Assembly: GCA_022865885.1 (NCBI GenBank)
Contig: JALHSQ010000127.1
Location: 150,943 to 214,942, forward strand
DNA length: 64,000 nucleotides
Source: Candidatus Bathyarchaeota archaeon
GTDB taxonomy: Archaea; Thermoproteota; Bathyarchaeia; Bathyarchaeales; Bathycorpusculaceae
Reading direction: 5' to 3'
In this document: one piece after another, positions 52,953-62,370 of the stretch
How positions within the stretch are numbered: position 1 is the first letter of the stretch
How the letters are laid out: every line of letters begins with the position of its first letter
Program-made: the position numbers and the translations under genes
The notes under the pieces: generated by a model
Told to the model about the DNA's origin: nothing
The model's input: the letters and a program-made list of their open reading frames with translations, nothing else
Database searches by the model: none

Positions 52953-53306
52953 GTGCCTGGACGCCTAAATCCTCGCGAAGCAAAACGCATGATGCAGCGC
53001 ATGGGTCTCAGCATGGATCAAGTTGCGGATGTAGAAGAAGTGATCATTAAAACAAGTAGCAAAGACATTATCGTAAAAGGACCAGAGGTCTCGATACTTG
53101 AAGTTAAGGGGCAAAAAATGTTTCAAGTCGCAGGAGGGCAAATTACCGAGAAAGCTCCTGAACGCAAGCAATCAATGATAGGTGAAGAAGACGTTAGGCT
53201 TGTGGCGGATCAAACAGGAAAAAGCCCAGAGAAAGCCAGAAAAGCACTGGAAGAAAGCGGCGGAGATCTGGCGAAGGCTATTCTGTTACTTCAATCTGGC
53301 ACCTAG
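52953..53306 (+). CDS. nac: nascent polypeptide-associated complex protein
   Basis: 117 residues from GTG 52953, after GGTGAT. LNPREAKRMMQRMGLSMDQV is the basic ribosome-contact region, followed by the NAC barrel (VIIKTSSKDIIVKGPEVSIL, QMFQVAGG-like core) and the C-terminal UBA domain (EDVRLVADQTGKSPEKARKA, LEESGGDLAKAILLLQ). It is the archaeal homodimeric NAC, a chaperone at the ribosome exit. Co-transcribed with the PUA protein. Confidence 0.95.
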   Translation: MPGRLNPREAKRMMQRMGLSMDQVADVEEVIIKTSSKDIIVKGPEVSILEVKGQKMFQVAGGQITEKAPERKQSMIGEEDVRLVADQTGKSPEKARKALEESGGDLAKAILLLQSGT

Positions 53307-53386
53307 TATCTACTACTAATCTTGTTGTGACTTGCGTTGGATTTAAGTTAGGCTTCACTCAATATTCTTGGGCGGCGAGCTAGCGA

Positions 53387-54301
53387 TTGTTTGATATTGT
53401 ATCTGTAGGACATTTCAGCATAGATTCTATTTTTCTGCCGGGCAGGCGAGGACCTTTTGTTGTCTTGGGTGGATCTGTGGCCTACGTTTCTCTTGTAGCC
53501 GCACGCTTGGGGGCAAGGGTTGCTGCTGTTTCCAAGGTCGGCGGTGATTTCCCAGAAGCTTACAAATGGTGGCTCGGTCAAGAAGGCGTCAACCTTTCTG
53601 GGTTGATCAAGGTGCAAGACGCGAATACCACCTGCTTTGAGCTTAGATATAATGATGACCTGTCAAGTCGAACCCTTTTCTTGAAGAATGTTGCTCCACC
53701 GATTACAGTTGATGATTTGCCAAATCCTTTGAGAGCTTCCGCCGTGCATATTGCTCCTCTAGCTGGGGAAATTACATGTGAGGTTGTGGAAAAACTGAAA
53801 GATCATGCTGATGTCTTATCTCTCGATCCACAGGGACTGGTGCGCGACTTCGATGAAAACGGAAAAGCCACCTGTTCTCGTCTGGTTGATGATCGTATAT
53901 TGAATCTGATTAATATCTATAAATCGTCACAGAACGAGGCTAAAGCTGTGACAGGCATAGATGATCTTGGCTTGGCCATAAAAGCCATCCATGATCACGG
54001 TGTAGGCACAATCATTGTCACTCTAGGAGCCAACGGCGCGATGCTTTCGAAAGAAGGGGCCATCTACAAGATTCCGTGCTGCCAACCATCAAAGGTCGTT
54101 GACCCAACCGGAGCTGGTGACGCTTTTATCGGCGGATTCTTGTCTGAATACGTAAATGGCGAAAACATCTTACGATGTGCTTGCGTGGGCGCATCATCCG
54201 CTTCGTTTGCTGTCGAAGGTTTTGGACCATCGAATCTCGGTGATAGGACGCAGGTTTATCAAAGGGCACGTGAACTCTATGAAAAAGAAATTAAGCAATG
54301 A
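53387..54301 (+). CDS. PfkB family sugar or nucleoside kinase
   Basis: 304 residues from TTG 53387. The N-terminal signature is VVLGGSVAYVSLVAARLGAR (substrate-binding Gly pair), then VAAVSKVGGDFP. The C-terminal signature is VVDPTGAGDAFIGGFLSEYV, with the anion hole and catalytic Asp. NEAKAVTG and VTLGANGAMLSKEG are the PfkB ATP-site strands. Phosphorylates a sugar or nucleoside; specificity is not clear. It lies between nac and the small zinc protein gene. Confidence 0.87.
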   Translation: MFDIVSVGHFSIDSIFLPGRRGPFVVLGGSVAYVSLVAARLGARVAAVSKVGGDFPEAYKWWLGQEGVNLSGLIKVQDANTTCFELRYNDDLSSRTLFLKNVAPPITVDDLPNPLRASAVHIAPLAGEITCEVVEKLKDHADVLSLDPQGLVRDFDENGKATCSRLVDDRILNLINIYKSSQNEAKAVTGIDDLGLAIKAIHDHGVGTIIVTLGANGAMLSKEGAIYKIPCCQPSKVVDPTGAGDAFIGGFLSEYVNGENILRCACVGASSASFAVEGFGPSNLGDRTQVYQRARELYEKEIKQ

Positions 54302-54347
54302 TGCATATCATATTGCGTCAGGTTGACTGCTGAAAGAGGTACTTGGA

Positions 54348-54554
54348 ATGGGGCGAGTTGAAAAAGGTGTAAAATGCTGCGTTTCTGGTTGTCACAATGA
54401 GGCAATTCGTTCAATCTCAGCTGACAAGGTCAAGTCTGCAGGTCTGAGGACAGAAAGCGAAAAACGCGCTTATCTTTGCAAGGAGCATTACAAGGAATAC
54501 AAGAAGAAGACCAAGAAAGACAAGATGCTTGAAAAGTTGCGCTATAAAGGCTAA
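54348..54554 (+). CDS. small Cys/His zinc-binding protein
   Basis: 68 residues. VKCCVSGCHNEAIRSIS and RAYLCKEHYKEYKKKTKKDK put four Cys/His in zinc-finger spacing (C-x3-C, C-x2-H), followed by a highly basic tail. It probably binds rRNA or tRNA. Twelve bases separate it from thrS, suggesting one transcript. Family not named with certainty, but this arrangement upstream of ThrRS looks archaeal. Confidence 0.7.
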   Translation: MGRVEKGVKCCVSGCHNEAIRSISADKVKSAGLRTESEKRAYLCKEHYKEYKKKTKKDKMLEKLRYKG

Positions 54555-54566
54555 GGAGACGTGCTC

Positions 54567-56435
54567 ATGCGAATTCTGCAATTGCATTCGAATTTTATTG
54601 AGTACAAACCGATTCAAAAAGAAATAGCAGCCGCCGAAGAAGCCGAGAAGAAGCAGATCCGTCTAGAGGATGTCGTCGTTCTGTTCACAGCCGTTGAAAA
54701 CGGAGACGATGCGAAAACGGCTCAGAAAGCCATAGATGGTGTCCAAGCCTTTCTGGAAAAGCAAAGAGTAAACCGCATATTGATATATCCATATGCTCAC
54801 CTAAGCAGCAATCTAGCCAAACCGACGGAAGCACTCAAAATAGTCAAGATAATGGAAGCCTCCGCAAATGACAAAGGAATAGAAACACATCGTGCCCCAT
54901 TTGGATGGAACAAACAGTTCGCTATATCAGTAAAAGGACACCCGCTTGCAGAACAATCTCGTGTATTTCTCCCAACCGAAGCAAAAGAGGAAAGTGAGGA
55001 GAAAGTTTCGGAAGCAGTGCAAGCTGAAGAGAAACTGGAATCTTTTTGGTTCATACTCCAACCAGACGGGAAGATGACGCCGGTCAAAGACTTCGATTTT
55101 AAGAAGCATGAAAACCTGGAAAAGTTCACAAAGTACGAAATATCAAAAGTGAGGGCAAGCCAACAGATGCCTCCACACGTAACGCTAATGAAGAGATTGG
55201 AGATAGTTGACCATGAACCGGGCAGCGATCCCGGCAACTTGCGGTGGTATCCCAAGGGACGACTAATCAAGTCGTTGCTTGAACAATTCGTCACTGCCAA
55301 GATGGCTGAATACGGAGCAATGGAAGTTGAAACGCCTATAATGTATGATTATCACCACCCAAGCCTAGCGGACTACCTGAATCGCTTTCCAGCGAGACAA
55401 TACTTATTGAAATCTGAAGACAAAGAGCTTTTCCTGCGTTTTGCCGCTTGTTTCGGGCAATTCCTAATAGTTCATGACGCACAATTCTCTTACAAACACA
55501 TGCCCCTCAAAGTTTACGAGTTGACTCGGTACAGTTTTAGGAGGGAAAAGAGCGGCGAAATCGTAGGTCTAAGGCGACTAAGGGCGTTCACTATGCCTGA
55601 TTGTCACGCCTTCTGCACTGATCTAGAACAAGCCAAGAAAGAGTATGTGACAAGATTCAAGCTGTGTACGCGGATCTTGGAAGAAATAGGCTTTTCCAAG
55701 AGCGATTACGAGTTGGCAATACGCTTCACTAAGAAATTCCATGAAGAAAACCCCGGTTTTATAGAATCGCTAGCCAAGACATTCGGCAAGCCAATTCTCG
55801 TTGAAATGTGGAAAGAGCGTTTCTTCTATTATATTCTAAAATGGGACATGAACTTCGTAGACAACCAAGACAAAGCTGCAGCCTTATCAACAGACCAGCT
55901 GGATGTTGAGAATGCCAAAAGATACGGAATAACATATGTTGACGAGAAGGGCGAAAGACGCCAGCCACTAATCCTGCATTGTTCCCCAAGCGGAGCAATT
56001 GAGAGAGACGTTTATGCATTACTGGAAAAAGCTTACAAACAACAGCAAAGCGGAAAGCTGCCGATGCTACCCCTATGGCTTTCCCCAACACAAGTTCGTC
56101 TTATCCCATTATCTGACAAATTCCTGAACAATGTTGAGGAAGCAGCCGACAAAATACAGGCAAAACTCATCCGCGTAGACATTGATGACCGACCAATGAC
56201 CCTGCAGAAGAGGGTGAGAGAGGCAGAGATGGAATGGGTTCCTTACATAATCGTCATTGGGGCGAAAGAGATCGAATCTGGTTTGCTTCCGGTGAGAGAC
56301 AGGGAAACTGGGGAAAGGCGTGAAGTAAGACTTGAGGAGCTAGTAAGCCAGATTGAGGAAGCAACGAAAGGCAAGCCTTTCAAACCGTTGCCGCTGCCTA
56401 GACAGCTTTCAAAGAGGCCGCAATTCTACGGTTGA
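54567..56435 (+). CDS. thrS: threonyl-tRNA synthetase, archaeal type
   Basis: About 622 residues from ATG 54567, chosen because GGAG lies nine bases upstream and MRILQLHSNFIEYKPIQKEI matches archaeal N-termini. Residues 1 to ~145 are the DTD-like editing domain specific to archaeal ThrRS. Class II motifs follow: motif 2 in YSFRREKSGEIVGLRRLRAF, TMPDCHAFC, and motif 3 in HCSPSGAIERDVYALLEKA. The C-terminal anticodon-binding domain runs from about 495 (LPLWLSPTQVRLIPLSDKFL). Confidence 0.95.
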   Translation: MRILQLHSNFIEYKPIQKEIAAAEEAEKKQIRLEDVVVLFTAVENGDDAKTAQKAIDGVQAFLEKQRVNRILIYPYAHLSSNLAKPTEALKIVKIMEASANDKGIETHRAPFGWNKQFAISVKGHPLAEQSRVFLPTEAKEESEEKVSEAVQAEEKLESFWFILQPDGKMTPVKDFDFKKHENLEKFTKYEISKVRASQQMPPHVTLMKRLEIVDHEPGSDPGNLRWYPKGRLIKSLLEQFVTAKMAEYGAMEVETPIMYDYHHPSLADYLNRFPARQYLLKSEDKELFLRFAACFGQFLIVHDAQFSYKHMPLKVYELTRYSFRREKSGEIVGLRRLRAFTMPDCHAFCTDLEQAKKEYVTRFKLCTRILEEIGFSKSDYELAIRFTKKFHEENPGFIESLAKTFGKPILVEMWKERFFYYILKWDMNFVDNQDKAAALSTDQLDVENAKRYGITYVDEKGERRQPLILHCSPSGAIERDVYALLEKAYKQQQSGKLPMLPLWLSPTQVRLIPLSDKFLNNVEEAADKIQAKLIRVDIDDRPMTLQKRVREAEMEWVPYIIVIGAKEIESGLLPVRDRETGERREVRLEELVSQIEEATKGKPFKPLPLPRQLSKRPQFYG

Positions 56436-56543
56436 CAGCATCCACGAGTAGACGTTTCCGATGAGAAACAATACAAAATAAGCTAGAAAGCATTATTAGT
56501 CCTTAGTTTCATAGAGTCATTTTCTAGGTTTGAGGGACGAAGG

Positions 56544-57428
56544 TTGGAAAAGGAATTACAGGTTTACATAGATGGTGCTTACTATCCAAAATCGCAAGCG
56601 AAAATCTCAGTTTTTGATCATGGGCTTCTATATGGAGACGGAGTGTTCGAAGGGATTCGCGCATACAATGGTCTCGTTTTCAAATTGAAGGAACATGTGG
56701 ATAGGCTCTATCGCTCCACTCACATGATAATGCTTCAGATACCAGTTACGAGAGAGCAGATGGTGCAGATCGTCCTAGAGACCTTGAGGAAGAATAACCT
56801 AAAGGATTCTTACATCCGCTTGGTTGTCACAAGAGGAGTCGGCGATCTGGGGTTAAACCCAAGAAAATGTTTGAAACCGACGATAATTGTGATAGCCGAC
56901 ACTATAGCGCTCCATAAGGGCGAGGCTAAGGAAAAAGGCGTAACTGCTATGCTTTCATGGGTCAAGAGAGACCCTGTGGACGCGACATCCCACGAGATTA
57001 AGTCGCTCAACTACCTTAACAGCATACTCGCAAAGATCGAGGCCAACATAAGCGGCGTGGACGAGGCGATATGTCTTGACAAGAATGGCTATGTGTGTGA
57101 AGGAGTAGCCGAGAACATTTTCATAGTCAAGAACGGCAAGGTGCTCACTCCGCCAAGCTACACTGGGGCGTTACCCGGGATAACTGCAGATGAAGTAATG
57201 AAGCTTGCAAGAAAATCGGGATTTGAAGCCACGGAAAGAAACATCACACCATACGAACTGTTTAACGCAGAAGAGGTCTTCTTCACAGGAACCGCAGCCG
57301 AGGTTGTGCCAATCAGAGAGATAAACAAGAGGATAATAGACAGCGGAAAGCCAGGACCTATAACCAAGAAACTGATGGAAGAATTCGCGAAACTGGTTCG
57401 CGATCCAAACCAAGGCATAGCTGTTTAG
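56544..57428 (+). CDS. ilvE: branched-chain amino acid aminotransferase
   Basis: 294 residues of the fold-type IV PLP family, from TTG 56544. VFDHGLLYGDGVFEGIRAYN is the family signature near the N-terminus, the catalytic Lys is in HEIKSLNYLNSILAKIEANI, and GYVCEGVAENIFIVKNGKVL and LPGITADEVMKLAR follow. It transfers amino groups to branched-chain keto acids. It converges with an aspartate-type aminotransferase 25 bases away, giving two amino-acid aminotransferases back to back. Confidence 0.93.
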   Translation: MEKELQVYIDGAYYPKSQAKISVFDHGLLYGDGVFEGIRAYNGLVFKLKEHVDRLYRSTHMIMLQIPVTREQMVQIVLETLRKNNLKDSYIRLVVTRGVGDLGLNPRKCLKPTIIVIADTIALHKGEAKEKGVTAMLSWVKRDPVDATSHEIKSLNYLNSILAKIEANISGVDEAICLDKNGYVCEGVAENIFIVKNGKVLTPPSYTGALPGITADEVMKLARKSGFEATERNITPYELFNAEEVFFTGTAAEVVPIREINKRIIDSGKPGPITKKLMEEFAKLVRDPNQGIAV

Positions 57429-57453
57429 GGATGAATAGAGTTTAGAGTTTTGG

Positions 57454-58653
57454 CTATTTCTTCATAAATCGTTCGATTTCATCAAATGCTTGCTCAAGCG
57501 TTTCGATAGGCGGCAAAATTACTCCACGAACATGACCTGCACCATAGGTGGGATCAAATCCAGATCCGTGTACAAGAAGCACACCGGTGTTTTTCAGAAG
57601 CTCCAAAGCAAACTCCTTATCTGTCTTCCATCTTGATCCTACTGAGCTAATCTTTGGGAAGACATAGAATGCTGCCTCCGGCCTGGCACAGCTTATTTCG
57701 TCGATTTCGTTCAGTCTCTTCCACGAGTAGTCCCGTCTGCACTTGATCTTATTGACGGTTTCCTTTATGTGATCTTGTGGGCCTCTTAACGCTGCTATGC
57801 CTGCTTTCTGAACAGGAGTATTAACACATAATCTGATTCTTGCTTCTTTTTCGATGCACTGTCTTAGTTCCTCCAGTTGGTTGTCTGGACTGTGGAAGTA
57901 TAGGTATCCCAGTCTCCAACCAGTCATTAAGTATGCTTTGGAGAACCCGTTCAGCCCTATTACAGGAACATCCTTGGCTATGCGTGCTGTGCTGATGAAT
58001 TTCTTCTCGAAAACTATCTGATCATAGATTTCATCTGACAAGATTGGCACGTGGTGTTCGCCAGCGATGTCGACTATCTCTTTCACGATTTTCTCTTCAT
58101 AAAGTGATCCGCAAGGATTATTGGGGTTGATGATTGCGATCGCCCGGGTTTTCTTCGTTATTTTTCTTCTCAAATCGTCAATATTCGGCTGCCAAGCATT
58201 TTTTTCATCAGTCTCGTATGTGATGGGCGTTCCGCCAAAAAACTTTACGTAAGAAATGTACGGCGGGTAAGTTGGTCCTGGGAGAAGAATCTCATCTCCC
58301 TCATCAACGAGGGCGGCCATCACCATCTGGATTCCTTCAGAGATTCCTGCGGTTACGATTACGTCGTCAGCAGAAACATCGACATCATTGATTCTTTTTT
58401 CCTTCTCACTTATGGCTTGTCTAAGCTCCGGCAGGCCTTCGGAAGGAGAATAAGCGTTAGCGCCTTCTTCAACCGCTTCTATGAGTGCTTGTCTAATATG
58501 CCGTGGAGTCTTGAAATCAAATGCAACGGGATCTCCTATGTTGAGGTAGTAGATCCTTTTACCAGTCATGGCGATTTGCTTAGCATAGACCGTGACATCT
58601 CGAATAGCATATTCGATTGTGCGTGCTCTTTCTGTAGCTTTCACAATTGTCAA
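57454..58653 (-). CDS. class I/II aminotransferase (alanine/aspartate type)
   Basis: 399 residues from TTG 58653 after AGGATT. IYYLNIGDPVAFDFKTPRHI starts the family core, NPNNPCGSLYEEKIVKEIVD is the N-P-x-N-P-C-G PLP-site strand, and NGFSKAYLMTGWRLGY carries the PLP Lys and nearby Arg. The C-terminus holds the family Arg region. It is closest to archaeal alanine-type enzymes, which usually open with a SERAxxIxYAIRDV-like N-terminus as here. Exact amino acid unknown. Confidence 0.9.
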   Translation of the reverse strand: MTIVKATERARTIEYAIRDVTVYAKQIAMTGKRIYYLNIGDPVAFDFKTPRHIRQALIEAVEEGANAYSPSEGLPELRQAISEKEKRINDVDVSADDVIVTAGISEGIQMVMAALVDEGDEILLPGPTYPPYISYVKFFGGTPITYETDEKNAWQPNIDDLRRKITKKTRAIAIINPNNPCGSLYEEKIVKEIVDIAGEHHVPILSDEIYDQIVFEKKFISTARIAKDVPVIGLNGFSKAYLMTGWRLGYLYFHSPDNQLEELRQCIEKEARIRLCVNTPVQKAGIAALRGPQDHIKETVNKIKCRRDYSWKRLNEIDEISCARPEAAFYVFPKISSVGSRWKTDKEFALELLKNTGVLLVHGSGFDPTYGAGHVRGVILPPIETLEQAFDEIERFMKK

Positions 58654-58712
58654 GCTGAATCCTTCTGAGCGAAGGACTTTTTCTCTCTAGAACAGATAAA
58701 CGTTATGGGAAG

Positions 58713-60344
58713 CTATGGAACTAGGATAGATTGCGATATTGTTATCTGCTCTGCTGTCTCTATCGTTATTTTCAATTGCTGGGTGCTGACATCGTGCCAG
58801 TTGTATGGGCAAGCTATCGTTGTATCTGCACCGATGTTTACTGGACGCCCTCCTGGACCGATAGCAATCGGCGTGGTTGTGTTTGTAGTTACGATGGAGA
58901 TACTGTTAATCGTCACATTCTTCGTTGAGAACGCACTATTCGCGATAGTTATTCTGACTTCGGCATTGCCCTCTACATCGTCGAAGACTATGTGCACTAT
59001 TCTCAAATCAACGATTGGTACTACTATACTCTCAGAATTGTTCTGACCTGTCGAATCGTATGCCGTGATGGTAACGTTCTTGCCTACGAAATCCTTCCAG
59101 CTTATCGTACAGTTAAACTGTCGCGACTCGCCAGATGGTATTATCTGAGAGGATGAGATCGTCTCGTTTCCGTTGAATCCTATCTGCGTGATGTTTAAGT
59201 CTTGGAGAGAGGTTGGCAGGTTTGTCACGTTAACTAAGAAGTGTTCGGTGTCAGCTAGGTCAAACTTCACGTCAGTTATGTTCCAGATGAGGGATATTGG
59301 GGTCGTTGCTGTCTTGTTGCTAATGGTGAATCCTTCTTTCGTGTAGGCGCTGACCACTATCGTTTCATTGCGGTTTGCGTTCCAATCCCAGAGGCACTTC
59401 GTGGTCAGTGACGTATTGGGTAATACAGGGATCGGTATTACGTTCAACGGGGGGAGTGTCCTAGGAGTGATTGTTGTTCCATTTGCCAGAGTAAGATTCA
59501 CTGTGGTCAACGTTACAGATTCTGTTGAGTCTTCTGAGCTTCTGATAATCGCGTTGAAATACGATGTGTCTGCATAGTCAAACTCGACTTTATCTATGTA
59601 CACGGTGGCGGAAGGAAGCTTGTCTGTGATATAGATCATCTCGTAGCCTTCAACGGTTTCCACAGTTATCGTAACGTTTTGTCCTCTTACGTCCTCCCAA
59701 TTTCTTTCACACCCAAATGTCACATTCTCATTTGGAGCTAGAACGCGTGGAAGCGCTGGTGTGACATTGATTGATTCTCTGAAAAGCCTAATCTCCGAGA
59801 TCGTGAGGTTCGTGGCGGATTCGGCGGAATTTCCTAGTGTCAAGTTAAAGTATGCAACACTTATGGAGGGGTAAAAAACAGGTGTAACTGTAAGTTTCGC
59901 CTTTGGAGTGGTGTACGAGGGTGTTCGTATTGAAGCGTTGGCCGCGACTGGTTCAATCCTTATCGTTTCACCAGCAAAACCACCCCAGTTCTTTATACAT
60001 TTGAACGTCTGCCTCGTTCCCTTGCTAATTAAGAAGGGAAGTGCAGGTTCAACTGTTCCAACGGTCTGTGTCGCATTTCTGCTCTCTATTCGTACGTCGA
60101 ATCTTGTGATGTTTACGTCCAACGCCGAGTTCGAAGGATTAAGAACTGTTAAACCGAAATATGAGAAATCCGTGACTGAGAAACGTATGTCTTCCACGGC
60201 GAGTTCTGTGGAATCCTGAGGCATATTGTAGTAACTTGCCATGACCCACATGTAAGATATTAGTGCCCCGACTATCAGGGAGCACAAAATTAGCAAGATT
60301 ACGAAAAGGGTTGAGATTGCCTTCATCTCTTTCTTCATATGCAA
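58713..60344 (-). CDS. surface protein with five Cys-Trp repeats and N-terminal anchor
   Basis: 543 residues. The N-terminus (KAISTLFVILLILCSLIVGA) is a TM/pilin-like anchor with a short basic lead. The exported part is made of about five beta-domains of ~90 residues. Each ends in one Cys and one Trp: TFKCIKNWGGFAGETIRI, TFGCERNWEDVRGQNVTI, TTKCLWDWNANRNETIVV, QFNCTISWKDFVGKNVTI and TIACPYNWHDVSTQQLKI. Many N-x-S/T sequons suggest heavy N-glycosylation, consistent with the glycan locus in this window. It may form a stalk or pseudopilus-like fibre. Confidence 0.7.
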   Translation of the reverse strand: MHMKKEMKAISTLFVILLILCSLIVGALISYMWVMASYYNMPQDSTELAVEDIRFSVTDFSYFGLTVLNPSNSALDVNITRFDVRIESRNATQTVGTVEPALPFLISKGTRQTFKCIKNWGGFAGETIRIEPVAANASIRTPSYTTPKAKLTVTPVFYPSISVAYFNLTLGNSAESATNLTISEIRLFRESINVTPALPRVLAPNENVTFGCERNWEDVRGQNVTITVETVEGYEMIYITDKLPSATVYIDKVEFDYADTSYFNAIIRSSEDSTESVTLTTVNLTLANGTTITPRTLPPLNVIPIPVLPNTSLTTKCLWDWNANRNETIVVSAYTKEGFTISNKTATTPISLIWNITDVKFDLADTEHFLVNVTNLPTSLQDLNITQIGFNGNETISSSQIIPSGESRQFNCTISWKDFVGKNVTITAYDSTGQNNSESIVVPIVDLRIVHIVFDDVEGNAEVRITIANSAFSTKNVTINSISIVTTNTTTPIAIGPGGRPVNIGADTTIACPYNWHDVSTQQLKITIETAEQITISQSILVP

Positions 60345-60441
60345 ATTCTTCCCTCAATATGAGCGATGATGCTAAACATATTTCCTAGAGGTAAATAAGT
60401 GTTCTCTATTAGGTTTTCAGTGTTTACCCCATGTTTTTGGG
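60345..60441. other. short intergenic spacer
   Basis: About 100 bases between the surface-protein start and the integrase remnant; A/T-rich, likely the promoter of the surface-protein gene. No gene. Confidence 0.3.
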
Positions 60442-60703
60442 TCACTTGCGTTTCCGAAATAGGGTTGCTTCATCAATCTGGCATACGAACTCGAAGCCCT
60501 GTTCGACTAGTTTTTGCGCGTCAGCGATGTTTTTGGCGACGGCAGAGTGGTATTGGTCGTTCTCGAAACTGACAAGTTGGGTGGTAGACGAGAGTGTTTT
60601 CGATGCATCTGTGTCCGAGCAGTCTCATGACGTACAGGATGTCTCTGGTTCTGTTGTATTCCATGGTGGCTTCACAGAGAGCCATTTGCCATATGCTACC
60701 TCA
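60442..60703 (-). pseudogene. tyrosine integrase C-terminal tail with one-base insertion
   Basis: Minus-strand remnant reading ALCEATMEYNRTRDILYVMR, then LLGHRCIENTLVYTQLVSFE once a single extra base is removed from the TACCACCC run near 60590, and then AVAKNIADAQKLVEQGFEF and ATLFRKRK at the stop. It matches the tail of the chimera at 5541-6011 (similar ending LFKKRK). The N-terminal two thirds are missing. It marks the edge of an old insertion beside the ATPase/zinc-protein island. Bases 60704-60930 show nothing else. Confidence 0.75.
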
Positions 60704-60930
60704 GTGATTGTCTCGGCATAACTCACCTGCCAAAATCGCTTTTCACAAAGCATACCAACATGGAAAACTGGACCCTGAAACCTTTCTTAACATAGTCACA
60801 TGTTGCGCCATTCCCGTGGGCAGGTCTCCCTTGAGTGTTTTTGAGCTTCAATTCTGAGAGTTCTCTATCAGAAGCTGGGGTCCTATTCAACGAGCGCGCG
60901 CTACGTCTGCACGTCCTTCAAAATCGTAGC

Positions 60931-61737
60931 TTAAGATTTAAGTCCATGGCGATCGTGCATTTTTAGGAGTCTAACCCCGGGAAAATTCCATTTGTCGATG
61001 TACTGTGTAGTCAGAATTACTTGAGCAAAACGGGTTTTCACGTGGAAGAGGAACTTCCAAGTATCTTCTTTCTTGGAAAGTGCAGGAGCCGGCTCGTCCA
61101 AGAGTGCACAAGGTTCTGCCTCACGTATTAGTGCCCGTGCGCGTGCAGCACCAACTGCTGAGCGCATCTGAGCGTATGGGATTGTTGTTTGAGGCCAATG
61201 CGGTATGACGCTCACGTATCCCTCATCCTTTCCATGAGTCAGCTCGTACCTCAGTCTGCGCCTTCCCGAGAGGTAGTCATCCAGTGTTCTAACGAATATG
61301 GTTTTTCCGCAACCGGCCGGTCCGTAGACGATGTTTGCACCCTTCGAAAACGTCGCGTTGAATTCTTTGATCGGGCCTATGTTCTCGATTTTCACAGTCT
61401 TCACCATCATTGGCAACACAAGAAACCGTTTTTCCATTCTCAGCTCTTCTAAGTGTTCGCCAAAGTTCAGCGCTCTTTCCCTTGCTGACATGCGCGATGT
61501 GGACTTGGTCTGGTCTGGCATTTCGCCAGCTCTGAGCTTGGATGCTACTCTGTCTTCGTCTTCTGCTATTTCCAAAGCCTCTTCTGGGCTTTCAGCGTAG
61601 GAGTTGTCAGCAGCACTCAGTGCAGGCTCAACTTCAAACCCTATGAACACTCTTATGCGCTCGTTATCTGGCCTGAATCTCTCCAGGTGCTTACGGCAAC
61701 GAGACACAGTCTCTTTCCAAGACTCTTGATTCCCCAC
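60931..61737 (-). CDS. ABC/AAA-type ATPase with N-terminal GFEVEP domain
   Basis: 268 residues in two parts. Residues 1 to ~70 (ESWKETVSRCRKHLERFRPD, RIRVFIGFEVEPALSAA, SPEEALEIAEDEDRVASKL) match, over their length, the separate 81-residue protein at 62922. After a linker, the ATPase part has IENIGPIKEFNATF and VYGPAGCGKTIFVRTLDDYL (Walker A), a degenerate ABC signature AVGAARARALIREA, and CALLDEPA (Walker B). It is an SMC/RecF-like P-loop ATPase in outline. It probably works with the nearby small proteins. Unknown function; defence or element maintenance are possibilities. Confidence 0.7.
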   Translation of the reverse strand: MGNQESWKETVSRCRKHLERFRPDNERIRVFIGFEVEPALSAADNSYAESPEEALEIAEDEDRVASKLRAGEMPDQTKSTSRMSARERALNFGEHLEELRMEKRFLVLPMMVKTVKIENIGPIKEFNATFSKGANIVYGPAGCGKTIFVRTLDDYLSGRRRLRYELTHGKDEGYVSVIPHWPQTTIPYAQMRSAVGAARARALIREAEPCALLDEPAPALSKKEDTWKFLFHVKTRFAQVILTTQYIDKWNFPGVRLLKMHDRHGLKS

Positions 61738-61771
61738 GATCCTCGCTCCTGCTCAAGTCAGTTTGCTTTTT

Positions 61772-62155
61772 CTAGGGTTCTGAGATCCTTGCCTCCACAT
61801 GGAACTTGAACTGGAACTTTGTGTTCGGATTTTCCAGCAGTTTCTCGAAGACCTCTCTAGGAATAACATGGTCAAAGAATAGCACAGCAGCCGGCTCTTT
61901 CGCTCCGTGTTTTCTCAGGTTATATTCCAGAGTCTCGCGAAGCTCTTCTCTTCTGCGATCATAGGTCCGTCCCTCACCCGCGAAGTCGGGATCTCTCTGT
62001 AAGAAAGACGCCTCCCAATATGAAGTGTAGTAACCTTCAAACGAGGTTCTCTTGGCGAAGATCCTTCCTCTCTTCGGACTGTTCTGAGTGGACTCAGGAA
62101 CCACGGCCTTCAAACCATCCTGCGGACACTTTCCCAATTCCTGTTCCTTCTCCAT
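61772..62155 (-). CDS. unknown protein of the right-end island
   Basis: 127 residues, Arg/Glu-rich. EGYYTSYWEASFLQRDPDFA, RTYDRRREELRETLEYNLRK and AVLFFDHVIPREVFEKLLEN suggest a mixed alpha/beta fold ending in a strand (FQFKFHVEARISEP). I do not recognise it. Same orientation as the ATPase gene (34 bases apart), so likely the same transcript. Confidence 0.5.
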   Translation of the reverse strand: MEKEQELGKCPQDGLKAVVPESTQNSPKRGRIFAKRTSFEGYYTSYWEASFLQRDPDFAGEGRTYDRRREELRETLEYNLRKHGAKEPAAVLFFDHVIPREVFEKLLENPNTKFQFKFHVEARISEP

Positions 62156-62370
62156 ACATTCTCAGGTTTCCATGACTGTACAAGCACTCATAATAGAAGG
62201 ATACGAAGGCAGAAAAGTGTTAGGATGGTTCGATTTTCTTCGTTTCGGGTATAAAAATCAACGAAAAATGGCGAAGAGCTAGGAAACTGACCATTTTTAC
62301 ATCTTTAGAGCAACATCATTCGCTTGCTGGGAAAGTTCACAGGAGTCTGGATTGGACAAAACGCGCGCTT

